Positions 16,081-24,334 of a stretch of 64,000 nucleotides of DNA are shown piece by piece (position 1 is the stretch's first letter; every line of letters starts with the position of its first letter). The notes under the pieces are model-generated. The model searched no databases. It was not told the origin of the DNA and saw only the letters and a list, made by a program, of their open reading frames with translations. The stretch comes from Actinoplanes sandaracinus (GTDB lineage: Bacteria; Actinomycetota; Actinomycetes; Mycobacteriales; Micromonosporaceae): the NCBI RefSeq assembly GCF_030009775.1, contig NZ_JASCTH010000009.1, positions 1 to 64,000 on the forward strand. Direction: 5' to 3'. The translations under genes were made by a program, and so were the position numbers.

Positions 16081-16215
16081 ACACCGCCGAGCCAAAAGAC
16101 GACGCCCGGCCGGTGGGCGAGCAGCACACCGCCGAACCAAACGGCGACGCCCGGCCGGTGGGCGAGCAGCACACCGCCCAGCCGAACGACGACGCCGGGC
16201 CGGTGGGTGAGCACC
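16081..16215. repeat. Three 45-bp tandem repeats between the HEAT-like and cutinase genes
   Basis: Units begin at 16081, 16126 and 16171, each containing ACACCGCC, a degenerate AAxGACGACGCC block and CGGCCGGTGGGCGAGCAG. The length keeps frames open on both strands, but no start or ribosome-binding site accompanies them. The AAAA-GACGACGCCC block resembles part of the 51-bp repeat on the other side of the HEAT-like gene. Confidence 0.85.
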
Positions 16216-16238
16216 GGCCCGGCCTCGGCCGGCGGCTG

Positions 16239-17117
16239 CTAGCCGATCGGGCAGGAGCTGCGGTAGTCCGAGATCGCGGTGCCGCTCGGGCCGGGGCAGA
16301 TGAACGGGGTGTAGCGGGTGTCGTCGTCGACGAACCGCTTCAGCCAGGCCACCGCCTGCACCGCGGTCGGCGTGTTCGTCGACTGCGGGAAGAAGTGACT
16401 GGCGTTGTTGAGCTCCAGGTACGCCTTCTCCGCCGACGCCGGGATGCTGTTGTAGAACGGGATCGAGTGCGACGAGACGGACGCGATGCTGTCGCTCTCC
16501 CCACCGATGATCAGGGTCGGCACCCGCAGCTCGCTCCAGGTCTTGTCGGTGTTCCACGGGGCCAGCGGCACCGCGGCCTGCAGCGACGGCCGGGAGCTGG
16601 CCGCTTCCAGGCTGCCGCCGCCGCCCATCGAGTGCCCGGCGACCGCGAGGCGGCTGGGGTCGATGCGCGACCGCACGGAACTGCGCTGGGTCAGGTGATC
16701 GAGCGCGGCGAGGAGCTGGGCGCCACGGGAACCGGGCTGGTCGGAGGTGGTGTTGGTCTCGATGCCGATGACCACGAATCCGTGTGAGGCCAGCCGCGGT
16801 CCGAGCCAGGAGATGCTGGACCAGTAGGCGGTGAAGCCCGGCGAGATCGCGATCGCTCCGAAGGTGCCGTCGGCGGTCGTGGTCGGGTAGTAGATCTCGC
16901 CGCCGCCGAAGCCGGTGGCCGACAGCCGGGAGACGGAGGTCTGGCTGACGGCGTAGGGCCCGCGGGCGGCCTGCAGTGCGGAGAGCGTCGGGGCCGGGCC
17001 CCGCTCGTAGGGGTTGGCGGCCTGCGCGGCGACCGCGCCCGGTCCTGCGACGAGGGCCACCGCGGCGGCGGTGATCAGCAGGCGGCGGGCCCGGGACGGG
17101 ACGGATGTCCGGTGCAC
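16239..17117 (-). CDS. Secreted polyester hydrolase / cutinase (type I PETase-like)
   Basis: 292-aa precursor closely resembling actinobacterial cutinases such as the Thermobifida enzymes. Residues 1-33 are a signal peptide (cleaved after AQA); the mature start ANPYERGP is the family signature. Catalytic triad: Ser163 in GHSMG, Asp209 in GGESDS, His241 in NASHF. Substrate-cleft residues match type I polyester hydrolases: aromatic Phe95 in GFT, Met164 after the nucleophile, Trp188 in LAPWN. Cys274 and Cys289 give the conserved C-terminal disulfide. GTG at 17117 follows AGGAGA by six bases; longer readings lack support. Expected to cleave cutin or other aliphatic and possibly aromatic polyesters outside the cell. 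Confidence 0.93.
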   Translation of the reverse strand: MHRTSVPSRARRLLITAAAVALVAGPGAVAAQAANPYERGPAPTLSALQAARGPYAVSQTSVSRLSATGFGGGEIYYPTTTADGTFGAIAISPGFTAYWSSISWLGPRLASHGFVVIGIETNTTSDQPGSRGAQLLAALDHLTQRSSVRSRIDPSRLAVAGHSMGGGGSLEAASSRPSLQAAVPLAPWNTDKTWSELRVPTLIIGGESDSIASVSSHSIPFYNSIPASAEKAYLELNNASHFFPQSTNTPTAVQAVAWLKRFVDDDTRYTPFICPGPSGTAISDYRSSCPIG

Positions 17118-17291
17118 GTCGATTCTCCTAACCTTGGGGGAATCGGATCGACGAGCGCCAGTTTCGACAGGGTCGTGAGGTGCGCGCATCGGTGAAATCA
17201 CCTGCGTCATTTCATCTGCTCGCAACATCTTGGAAATTTCATTTACCGAAATGGTCTTCCGCCCGAGTCCGGGGCGGGGAACACTCGCCGC

Positions 17292-20039
17292 ATGATTGAT
17301 GCACCGGCAGTGCAGAAACTTGGGCTCGCCGGGCGTGACGCCGCCCTGGCCGAGATCGACCGCCTGACCTCGGCGGCCGCATCCGGTCGTGGCGGCGCCC
17401 TGGTCCTCTCGGCCGGTCCCGGCGAGGGCCGCACCGCCCTGCTGCGTGCCCTCACCGGACGAACCGGCTGGACGGTCCTGACCGCCTCCGGCTACGCCGA
17501 CGAGCGCGATCTTCCGTACGCGGGCCTGCAAGCCCTGCTCGCACCTCTCGGCGACCGGCTCGCCGAGCTCGCGCCCGCGACACGCGAGGCGCTCTCACGG
17601 GCCGGCGACGGCGACCCCGGAGATCCGCTCGCGGCCGGTCTCGCCGCCCTGTCCCTTCTGCGTACGGCCACCCGCACCCGCCCGGTGCTGTGCCTGCTCG
17701 ACGACGCCCACCTGCTCGACCCGGTCTCGTGGCGGGCGATCGTGTTCGCCGTCCGGCGCCTCGGCGGTGAACGGTTCGCGATCGTCGCCGCGTTCCCGGC
17801 CGGCGCCGAACCGCCCGGCCTGCCCGTCCACCGGCTCGCCCCGCTCGACCCGGCGGCCGCCCGGCTACTCCTCGCCGCCCACGCCCCGGACCTGGCCGAG
17901 GACGTCGCCGGCACGCTCGCCGAGATCGCCGCCGGGAACCCCGCCGCCCTGATCGACCTGGCCGCGGCGCTCACGCCGGAACAGCGCCGCGGTTACGCGC
18001 CCCCGCCGGAGTCGCTGCCGCCGGCCAGCCCTCTGCGCCGCCGCCTCGCCGCCGACCTGGAGGCTCTGCCCGCGCGAACCCGCGAAGTGCTGCTGCTCGC
18101 GGCCGCGGCCCCGGACACCGCCCCGGGCACACTGCTGGCCGCCGCCGAACACGGCGTGCCGGAACCATGGACGCCCGAAGCCTCCCGCGACACCGACGCC
18201 GGGGCCGGATCGTGGGGGCTCGATGACTTCGCGGCGGCCGAACGGACGGGACTGGTCACCGTCACACCGGCGGGCGTCCGGTTCCGGGGGCCGCTGATGC
18301 GCGCGGTCGCGTACACCGCCATGCCGGTCGCCCGCCGCCGGTCGGCGCACGCCGCGCTCGCCGCCGTCCTGGAGGCGCGCGGCGCACGCCTGCCCGCGCT
18401 GCTGCATCGCGCCGCCGCGACCGCCGGCCCGGACGCGGCGCTCGCCCGGGACCTGGCGCGGGCCGCGCGGACCGCCGATCCGGCGGTGGCGACACAGGCG
18501 CGACGGTACGCGGCCGGCCTCTGCCCCACCCCCGCCGAGCAGGCCGGACTGTTCCTGGACGCGGCCCGGTCGGCGTGGCTGGCCGGACGCCCGCACCAGG
18601 CCGGCATGCTGATCCGGAGGATCCCGGCGGCCGGGGGCACGGCCCGGGTCCGCGCCCGAGGCCTGACCGCCGAGATGAGCCTGTCCGAGGGCCGTCCCGG
18701 CGCCCGCGACATGCTGCTGGACGTGGCCGCCGAACTCGCCGAGAGCGACCCCGGCACCGCCCTGGAAGCCCTGGCTCTGGCCGGGGAGGCCGCCTGCCGG
18801 CCCGATGAGCAGGACCGGTACGCGGCCCTGGCCCGCCGGGTGGCCGCCGAACAGCGCGGGGACGAGCCGCCGGCCGTGGCGCTCACCTTCCACCACGTCG
18901 CCGGACTGGCCCGCATCGCCGCCCACGACGAGCCGGGCTCGTTCGCCCCGTTGCGGCAGGCCGTCGCGCTGGCCGACCGGGTCGCCGAACCGGGACCCCT
19001 GCTGCGGGCGGCGACCGCCGGCATCCTGACCGGCGACGCCCGCCGCGCCGCCGCCCTGGCCGGCCGCGCCGCGGTGCTGGCCCGCGAGTCCGGCGCGTCC
19101 GTGCTCGTGCCGCAAGCCCTGGAACTCGCCGCCCTGGCCGCGATGGCGTCCGGCGACTACACCGCGGCCGGGGAGGCCGCCCTGGACGGCGCGGCCGTCG
19201 CCCGCGGCACCGGCCAGCCCGTGCTGGCCGGTGCCCACCTGGCGGTCCTCGCCGTGCTGGCCGCCCTGGTCGGCGACCGGGACACCGCGCTGCACCGGAT
19301 CGCGTCCGCCGGCGACGGCCCGTCCCGGCCGCTGTGCGAATGGGCTCTGGCGCTGCTCGACCTGGTCGACGGCCGCCGCCCGGCCGCCGCCGAACGTCTG
19401 CTGGCCGTGGTCGCCGGGCCGCCGGGCCCCGGTACGGCGCTGCTGCGGGTCGCGGTGGTGCCGCACCTGCTGGAAGCCGCCGCGCAGACCGGGGCACGGG
19501 CGGCGGTGGAGCCGGTGGCGATCGCGTTCGACCGGTGGGCCGGCCACACCGGGCAGCCCGGTTGGCTCGCGCTGCGGGACCGCTGCCGGGCGCTGCGCGC
19601 CGACGACGGCGAGGCGGCGGCCGGGCATTTCGACGCGGCGCTCGGCCACGACGGGGAAGCCGGGTTCCCACGGGCGCACACCGAGTTGCTTTACGGGCGG
19701 CTGCTGCGGCGTCGGCGGCGCAACGTGGAGGCGCGCACCCACCTGCGGCGGGCCGCCGAGACGTTCCAGTCACTGGACGCCGGCCCGTGGGCGGCCCAGA
19801 GCGTCCGGGAGCTGCGGGCCGCCGGCGAGCGCGTCGAGGCGCCGGCGCCGGCCGGGCCGGCGCTCACCGCCCAGCAGGAACGCATCGCCTCGCTGGTGGC
19901 CGGCGGCGCCACCAATCGGGAGGTGGCTCAGGAGATGCACCTGAGCCCGCGCACCGTGGACCATCACCTGCGCAACGTCTTCGCCCGCCTGGGCGTGCGC
20001 TCCCGCACCGAGATGGCGCGTCTGCTCACCGCCCGCTGA
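17292..20039 (+). CDS. LAL-type LuxR family transcriptional regulator (915 aa)
   Basis: Second large ATPase-LuxR regulator. N-terminal STAND/AAA domain with an atypical P-loop GPGEGRTA and Walker B VLCLLDDAHLLD, long Ala-rich TPR-like helical middle, and a C-terminal LuxR HTH (LTAQQERIASLVAGG, TNREVAQEMHLSPRTVDHHL, RLGVRSRTEM). It is divergent from the cutinase gene; the 174-bp gap holds an AT-rich ATTTC-N7-GAAAT inverted repeat at 17236-17252, so control of the cutinase by this protein is plausible but unproven. A small pseudo-receiver gene ends 28 bp beyond its stop on the opposite strand. Confidence 0.93.
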   Translation: MIDAPAVQKLGLAGRDAALAEIDRLTSAAASGRGGALVLSAGPGEGRTALLRALTGRTGWTVLTASGYADERDLPYAGLQALLAPLGDRLAELAPATREALSRAGDGDPGDPLAAGLAALSLLRTATRTRPVLCLLDDAHLLDPVSWRAIVFAVRRLGGERFAIVAAFPAGAEPPGLPVHRLAPLDPAAARLLLAAHAPDLAEDVAGTLAEIAAGNPAALIDLAAALTPEQRRGYAPPPESLPPASPLRRRLAADLEALPARTREVLLLAAAAPDTAPGTLLAAAEHGVPEPWTPEASRDTDAGAGSWGLDDFAAAERTGLVTVTPAGVRFRGPLMRAVAYTAMPVARRRSAHAALAAVLEARGARLPALLHRAAATAGPDAALARDLARAARTADPAVATQARRYAAGLCPTPAEQAGLFLDAARSAWLAGRPHQAGMLIRRIPAAGGTARVRARGLTAEMSLSEGRPGARDMLLDVAAELAESDPGTALEALALAGEAACRPDEQDRYAALARRVAAEQRGDEPPAVALTFHHVAGLARIAAHDEPGSFAPLRQAVALADRVAEPGPLLRAATAGILTGDARRAAALAGRAAVLARESGASVLVPQALELAALAAMASGDYTAAGEAALDGAAVARGTGQPVLAGAHLAVLAVLAALVGDRDTALHRIASAGDGPSRPLCEWALALLDLVDGRRPAAAERLLAVVAGPPGPGTALLRVAVVPHLLEAAAQTGARAAVEPVAIAFDRWAGHTGQPGWLALRDRCRALRADDGEAAAGHFDAALGHDGEAGFPRAHTELLYGRLLRRRRRNVEARTHLRRAAETFQSLDAGPWAAQSVRELRAAGERVEAPAPAGPALTAQQERIASLVAGGATNREVAQEMHLSPRTVDHHLRNVFARLGVRSRTEMARLLTAR

Positions 20040-20067
20040 CGAACCCCGTGAGCGTCCGGCCGCCTGA

Positions 20068-20484
20068 TCATTCCCGGGGAAGGTCGAGGTCCGCCCAGCG
20101 CTCGGCGAGTTGACGGCGGCGGCAGGCGACCAGGTGGCCGGCGAGGATGCCCGGGTGGCCACCGCGCACGCACACGTCGGCGCCCGCCGTGAGGACGCCC
20201 GAGACCAGTTCGGCCGCGGCCCAGTCGTCGATCAGAGCGATGATCCGGGTGACCGCGGGCAGCACCGACCGGGCCAGCCGCACGTCGGGCACGGTCGCGC
20301 CGCTGAGCACCACCAGCTCGCCCGGCCGGACGGCGTCGAGGCCGGGCACCAGCCGCGTCTCCCAGCCGGACGGCAGGTGCTGCGGCAGGCCGGCGACCCG
20401 GCTCCGCGCGCCCAGAACGGCCACCACGGGGTGGGCGGCGGGCGCGTTCCGGTGGTCCGTGTCCGGTTCGATCTGCACAAGCAT
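20068..20484 (-). CDS. Pseudo-receiver-like protein (138 aa)
   Basis: Not a named family to me. The strand order looks like a response-regulator receiver: HPVVAVLGARS (strand 1), ELVVLSG (strand 3), RIIALIDD (strand 4), GADVCVRGG (strand 5). However, the phospho-acceptor Asp position is Ser61, the acidic pair after strand 1 is missing and the strand-5 Lys is Arg107, so phosphorylation is not expected. AAGGGA seven bases before the ATG supports the start. Convergent with the LAL regulator, which may share its regulatory pathway; similar small receiver-like proteins often accompany LuxR-type regulators. Confidence 0.75.
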   Translation of the reverse strand: MLVQIEPDTDHRNAPAAHPVVAVLGARSRVAGLPQHLPSGWETRLVPGLDAVRPGELVVLSGATVPDVRLARSVLPAVTRIIALIDDWAAAELVSGVLTAGADVCVRGGHPGILAGHLVACRRRQLAERWADLDLPRE

Positions 20485-20586
20485 GGTGGTGTCCCTTCAC
20501 TGATCCCTCGTGTGACCTCCACGATTCGCCCCGGGGCTGTGCGTCACCATGTGCGTATCCTGTGCGTTCGTTGGCAGCGGCGGCCC

Positions 20587-21159
20587 TCAGGCGGGCGCGT
20601 TCCAGGTGGTCAGCACCGGGTCGTCGCCGTGCTCGAAGCCCAGCGCCGAATAGGTCGCGGTGTCGAGCTTGAGCAGGCCACCAGCGGCCGGGGGCAACCC
20701 GATCCAGCGGGCGCCGGCCACCCGCAGGCAGTGCCCGTGCCCGACCAGGGCCACGTCGCCGTCGGCGAGGAACCCACGGGCCCGGTCGAGCACCCGGTCC
20801 AGGCGTTCACCCGTCTGCTCGGGCGACTCGCCGCCGGGGCAGCCGTCGGTCCACAGCGACCAGCCGGGCCGCCCGGAACGGATCTCGGGCGTGGTGATGC
20901 CCTCGTAGTCGCCGTAGTTCCACTCGGCCAGATCCTCGGTCACCTCGGTGACCGCGAGCCCGGCCAGCTCCGCGGTGTGCAGGGCCCGCCTGCGGGGGCT
21001 GGCGAGAACGGCCGCGAACACGCGACCGGCGATCCGCTCACCGGCGGCACGCGCCTGCCGCTCACCCTCCACGGTCAACGGCAGATCGGTGTACGACGTG
21101 TGCCTGCCATTGGCACTCCACTCCGTCTGCCCGTGCCGGATCAGCACGATCTCCGCCAT
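20587..21159 (-). CDS. Histidine phosphatase family protein
   Basis: 190 aa, phosphoglycerate-mutase/acid-phosphatase fold. The catalytic RHG is at residues 8-10 (LIRHGQTEW), with the second Arg/Glu pair in LASPRRRALHTAEL and DLAEWNYGDYEG, and the second catalytic His in LVGHGHCLR. No signal peptide. The substrate is not determinable; close relatives are annotated as phosphoglycerate mutase-like or acid phosphatases. GAGGAGG precedes the ATG. A SHOCT protein gene follows 62 bp upstream on the same strand, so they may share a transcript. Confidence 0.92.
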   Translation of the reverse strand: MAEIVLIRHGQTEWSANGRHTSYTDLPLTVEGERQARAAGERIAGRVFAAVLASPRRRALHTAELAGLAVTEVTEDLAEWNYGDYEGITTPEIRSGRPGWSLWTDGCPGGESPEQTGERLDRVLDRARGFLADGDVALVGHGHCLRVAGARWIGLPPAAGGLLKLDTATYSALGFEHGDDPVLTTWNAPA

Positions 21160-21221
21160 GTGGCCTCCTCGTCGCCCCGATGTCTACCCCGTAGCGGCAT
21201 TCTCCACCGGGGGACGCGGGA

Positions 21222-21500
21222 TCAAGGACGGGCGTCCCAGGGGACGTCGAGAGGGTGCCGTTGCTCGTCGCGGGCGGCGATCTGCTCCAGAGCCCGCAGG
21301 TACTGCGACCGGGAGATCTCACCGCCGACCAACTGGCCGGCGAGGACACCCTCGAGACTGGTGGGCAACGACGGCGGGGCGTGGCCGCCGGTCCCCGGAA
21401 GGCCGCTCTCCCCGGTTCCGCCGCGATCCTCCCGGGCGGGCCAGAAGGCCAGCGCCGCGGCGACGATCAGGCCCAGGGTCGCCACCAGCAGAACCACCAT
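21222..21500 (-). CDS. SHOCT-domain small membrane protein (92 aa)
   Basis: One N-terminal membrane helix (MVVLLVATLGLIVAAALAFW), a short Gly/Pro-rich linker, and a C-terminal SHOCT motif (LEGVLAGQLVGGEISRSQYLRALEQI). SHOCT segments are short helical hairpins thought to mediate oligomerisation. The start at 21500 is chosen because AGGAGG lies about nine bases upstream, whereas longer readings are arginine-rich and unsupported. Confidence 0.85.
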   Translation of the reverse strand: MVVLLVATLGLIVAAALAFWPAREDRGGTGESGLPGTGGHAPPSLPTSLEGVLAGQLVGGEISRSQYLRALEQIAARDEQRHPLDVPWDARP

Positions 21501-21884
21501 CGGCAACACCTCCTCCTCAGCACTCCCGTGTGACATCTTCGTCACCCACAGCAATGATCGACAGGCGAAGTCCAAAAGATCCTTTTCGACACACCGGCGG
21601 GCAGCCCTTCGCCGATGACTGCCGGCCTGGGTCGCCGCTGTCGACCGCCGGTGGCCCGAGGTGCGGGACGGACCTCCGCCCGGGAAGACGCTCCAGGCTC
21701 CGCGGTGGCGTCCACCTCGCGCGGCGGCCACGGATCGCCGGTCGGGCAGCCGTACGCGATCGAAGGTCTTAGGTCCCGATCCGGGCGGGTCCTCCGCGAG
21801 CGAAGGAGGGGGTTTTCGGCACGGTCGCTCACGGCGGCGCAGGCGGAGAGTCAGCGGTGAGGGAAACGCCTGAGAGAGGATCTG
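21501..21884. other. Gene-free divergent intergenic region
   Basis: Between the SHOCT and DoxX genes. A small inverted repeat GTGAC-N6-GTCAC (21530-21545) lies 30 bp from the SHOCT start and could be an operator. No supported gene and no strong promoter boxes are visible in the rest. Confidence 0.5.
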
Positions 21885-22469
21885 ATGGCCACCGTCGGCC
21901 GCACGAACATCGCCCCGTCGGAGCACGTCGAGGCGCCCGGCTCGCCGCTCGGCCGCACTGCCGCCCGGGTGCTGGCGGTGCTGCGGATCAGCACCGGTCT
22001 CATCTTTCTCTGGGCCTTTCTGGACGAGGCTTTCGGCCTCGGCTACTCGACTCCGGGCGAGCGGGCCTGGATCAACGGAGGATCGCCGACCAGGGGGTTC
22101 CTCTCGGGGGTCGAGGTCGGGCCGTTCCAGGACGCCTTCCGCGCCATCGCCGGCGCCGCCTGGGCGGACCGGCTGTTCATGCTGGGCCCGCTCGGGGTCG
22201 GCGTCGCGCTGATCCTCGGCATCGGTCTGCGGGCCGCCGCGGTCGCCGCCGGCCTGATGATGGCGTTCATGTGGATCGCCGAGTGGCCGCCCGCGCGGCA
22301 GACCAGCGGCGGCGAGGCGACGCGGTCCAGCAACCCGCTCGTCGACTACCACGTGATCTACGGTCTCGCGGCGGCGGTGCTGGCGGTGACCTACGCCGGC
22401 CACACCTGGGGCCTGGGCCGCCGGTGGGCGAGGCTGCCGATCGTCCGCGCGAACCGCTGGCTCATCTGA
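21885..22469 (+). CDS. DoxX/DoxD-like membrane protein
   Basis: 194 aa with about four membrane segments: one near residues 26-48 (VLAVLRISTGLIFLWAFLDE, the DoxX opening), two around 95-132, and one near 155-175. The sequence between helices 1 and 2 (GERAWINGGSPTRGFL) resembles the DoxD thiosulfate:quinone oxidoreductase subunit family. Such proteins are often redox-linked membrane subunits; the specific role here is unknown. AGAGAGGATCTG precedes the ATG. Followed by a strong hairpin, so probably monocistronic. Confidence 0.88.
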   Translation: MATVGRTNIAPSEHVEAPGSPLGRTAARVLAVLRISTGLIFLWAFLDEAFGLGYSTPGERAWINGGSPTRGFLSGVEVGPFQDAFRAIAGAAWADRLFMLGPLGVGVALILGIGLRAAAVAAGLMMAFMWIAEWPPARQTSGGEATRSSNPLVDYHVIYGLAAAVLAVTYAGHTWGLGRRWARLPIVRANRWLI

Positions 22470-22483
22470 CACCCCACCCCCTC

Positions 22484-22512
22484 AGCCCGGCCGGGAGCCC
22501 CTCGGCCGGGCT
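22484..22512 (+). terminator. Hairpin terminator after the DoxX gene
   Basis: Perfect 10-bp stem AGCCCGGCCG / CGGCCGGGCT with a 9-nt loop, 15 nt after the stop codon. It isolates the DoxX gene from the ESX-like cassette that follows. Confidence 0.85.
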
Positions 22513-22607
22513 TCGCACGTCCGGTGGTCAGATCAAGGACTCATCGGGATCTTTGAGGGTGACGGACAGTAGCGTCCGGGGTCGCAGCCGGATGATCGGA
22601 GACCGCG

Positions 22608-22901
22608 ATGACCGCCGAGGCCAGCCTGCCGCCGTACGTCTACGTGCCGTGCTCGCCGGTCCAGCCGGGCGACACCGACCTGACCGTGGACCTGCGCCGC
22701 ACCCAGGCCGGGCAGGTGGCGCTGCTGGTCTACTCGGCCCTGGATCGTCTCGTCGACTGCTGCGGCGAGGGCCAGCCGTGGACCGCTCAGCCCTCCACCG
22801 AACTGGAGAGAATCCAGGAAGCGACCGGCTTCGAACTGATCTTGCTCGATGTGCGTATACCCGAGCATCTGCGGCGGAACGCGGAGGGAGAGCCGTCATG
22901 A
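22608..22901 (+). CDS. SAV_915 family protein
   Basis: 97 aa, matching the small actinobacterial SAV_915 family: YVPCSPV near the N-terminus, then LRRTQAGQVALLVYSALDRLVDCCGEGQPW. This resembles the SseB N-terminal fold associated with type III/VII secretion contexts. GGAGACCGCG before ATG. Its stop overlaps the start of the next gene (ATGA at 22898-22901), so it is translationally coupled to the EspC-like gene and is the first gene of the ESX-type cassette. A regulatory or chaperone role is inference from position. Confidence 0.85.
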   Translation: MTAEASLPPYVYVPCSPVQPGDTDLTVDLRRTQAGQVALLVYSALDRLVDCCGEGQPWTAQPSTELERIQEATGFELILLDVRIPEHLRRNAEGEPS

Positions 22902-23179
22902 GCGATCGTCTGGACGTCGACCCGGCCATGCTCGACGCCATCGCCGATCAGCTGACACGAGCGGGAGCCAACGTCGACGCGACCGGCAAATCCGCTCCCC
23001 CGCCACCGGACGCGGGACTCGCCACCGGGCTCATCACCGGCGTGCTCGCCCGACTGTGCGGCAACGCCGCGCAACTCGCCGGCGACCTTCGCACGGCCGG
23101 ATCCCGGGTCACCGAGGCCAACCAGATGTACGCCCGCGAGGACGCCGCATCGGGACAGAGCATTCGCGGGGCGTCCTGA
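22898..23179 (+). CDS. EspC-like ESX/type VII secretion-associated protein
   Basis: 93 aa, small helical protein with the DRL-x-VDP opening of actinobacterial ESX-associated (EspC/DUF2580-like) proteins and a C-terminal YxxxD secretion motif (MYAREDAAS). In characterised systems this motif, placed after a helix-turn-helix, directs the protein or its heterodimer to the type VII machinery. Overlaps the preceding gene by 4 nt and shares its last base with the start of the next, so it is made in step with the WXG-type protein. Likely the co-secreted partner or chaperone of that protein. A paralogue lies at 25343. Confidence 0.8.
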   Translation: MSDRLDVDPAMLDAIADQLTRAGANVDATGKSAPPPPDAGLATGLITGVLARLCGNAAQLAGDLRTAGSRVTEANQMYAREDAASGQSIRGAS

Positions 23180-24324
23180 TGCCGATCGACACCCGACTCG
23201 ACGGCCGGCCGGAGCAGGTGCACGCCACCGCCCGCTGGCTGCGCGACCAGCTGGCGTTCGAGGTCGGCGCCGGGGTCGCCGCCATGAACTCCGCCCGCTC
23301 CAGCGCCGCCGGCGGCTGGCTGGGCGCCGCCGGCACCGCCTTTCAGGACCGGATGGCCACGAACGCGACCGCTGCCGGCGAATTGCGCGCCGGCATCGAA
23401 CGGACCGCGAACAACCTCACCGAGTACGCGAACCAGCTCGCCGTCGCGCAGCAGCACATGGCCAACGCCAGGGAGATCGCGGCGAACGGCGGCCTGGCTG
23501 TCGACGGCTTCATGATCGGCGAGCCGGGCACCGTGCCGACCGCTCCGGACGCTGCGGCGACCCCGGCGATACTCACCGCGCACACCGATGCGGTCGCCGC
23601 CCACCAGCGGCAGGTGGACGCCTACATCCTGGCCGAAGGCGAGGCCCGCAAAGGAAACGCCGGGGTCCGGTTCCTCGCCGACGTCGGCAAGAACATCTAC
23701 GACGATGTGACACAGAAATGGTTCTTCGCCAGCGGCGACATGACCAACGGGGTCTACGGCGGCTTCCTCAAGCAGCACATCGACATCCTCAACAAGAACG
23801 CCGCGGCGACCCTGGAGCAGGTCAAGAAGCTAGAGGGGCACTACCTGAAATCACAGGGTGGGTCTCCCCACTCCAAGTCACTCGTCAAGCTGCTCTCCGA
23901 GCAGACCCTTGAAGCTAAGGCCGCCGAGGCCAGAGCCACCTCGCTCAGCATGCGCTTCGCCAAGAAGGTGCCCCTCATCGGATACGCGATCACGGCAGCC
24001 GGCGTCGGGTACGACATCCAGCACGGCAAGCCGGCGGTGAAAGCGATCGCGTCCGGCGTGGCCAGCATTGGCGGATCGATCCTCGGCGGCATGGCCGCCG
24101 GTGGCCTCGCCGGGACGATGGGTGCCGGCCCGGTCGGCACCGTGGTCGGCGTGGCGGTCGGAGGTGTCGTCGGCGGCCTGGTCGGGAGCGGTATCACGGA
24201 CGCCGTGTACGACCGGCTGCCGGAAGGAGTGAAAGACGCCTTCAACGACGGGCAGGCCGTTGTCGGCCGGGCCGTCGGTGAGGTCGGGGACGACGCTCAG
24301 AAACTCTGGAACAAGATCTTTTAG
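23179..24324 (+). CDS. WXG-type ESX cargo with glycine-zipper C-terminus (candidate effector)
   Basis: 381 aa. Residues 1-105 are a WXG100-like helical hairpin with WLG at 47-49 between helices; 130-260 is a helical, Lys/Glu-rich middle; 262-340 is hydrophobic and dominated by small residues (GGSILGGMAAGGLAG, VVGVAVGGVVGGLVGSG), a glycine zipper able to insert in membranes; the tail (341-381) is hydrophilic. The layout, secretion-type N-terminus plus membrane-active C-terminus, is that of polymorphic ESX effectors. The codons around 23820-23930 are noticeably less GC-rich than elsewhere in the gene. A membrane protein follows after 10 nt. Alternatively it is a structural substrate rather than a toxin. 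Confidence 0.75.
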   Translation: MPIDTRLDGRPEQVHATARWLRDQLAFEVGAGVAAMNSARSSAAGGWLGAAGTAFQDRMATNATAAGELRAGIERTANNLTEYANQLAVAQQHMANAREIAANGGLAVDGFMIGEPGTVPTAPDAAATPAILTAHTDAVAAHQRQVDAYILAEGEARKGNAGVRFLADVGKNIYDDVTQKWFFASGDMTNGVYGGFLKQHIDILNKNAAATLEQVKKLEGHYLKSQGGSPHSKSLVKLLSEQTLEAKAAEARATSLSMRFAKKVPLIGYAITAAGVGYDIQHGKPAVKAIASGVASIGGSILGGMAAGGLAGTMGAGPVGTVVGVAVGGVVGGLVGSGITDAVYDRLPEGVKDAFNDGQAVVGRAVGEVGDDAQKLWNKIF

Positions 24325-24334
24325 GGGGATCACG

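Noticed and set aside
15759-16214. Small membrane-like protein from the 45-bp repeats (HRPGVVxxLGGVLLA units)
   Set aside because: No ribosome-binding site, frame depends on the repeat only, and it overlaps the HEAT-like gene in another frame.
17865-19742. 625-codon minus-strand frame inside the second LAL gene
   Set aside because: Gly/Arg/Gln-rich antisense shadow; no recognisable domain.
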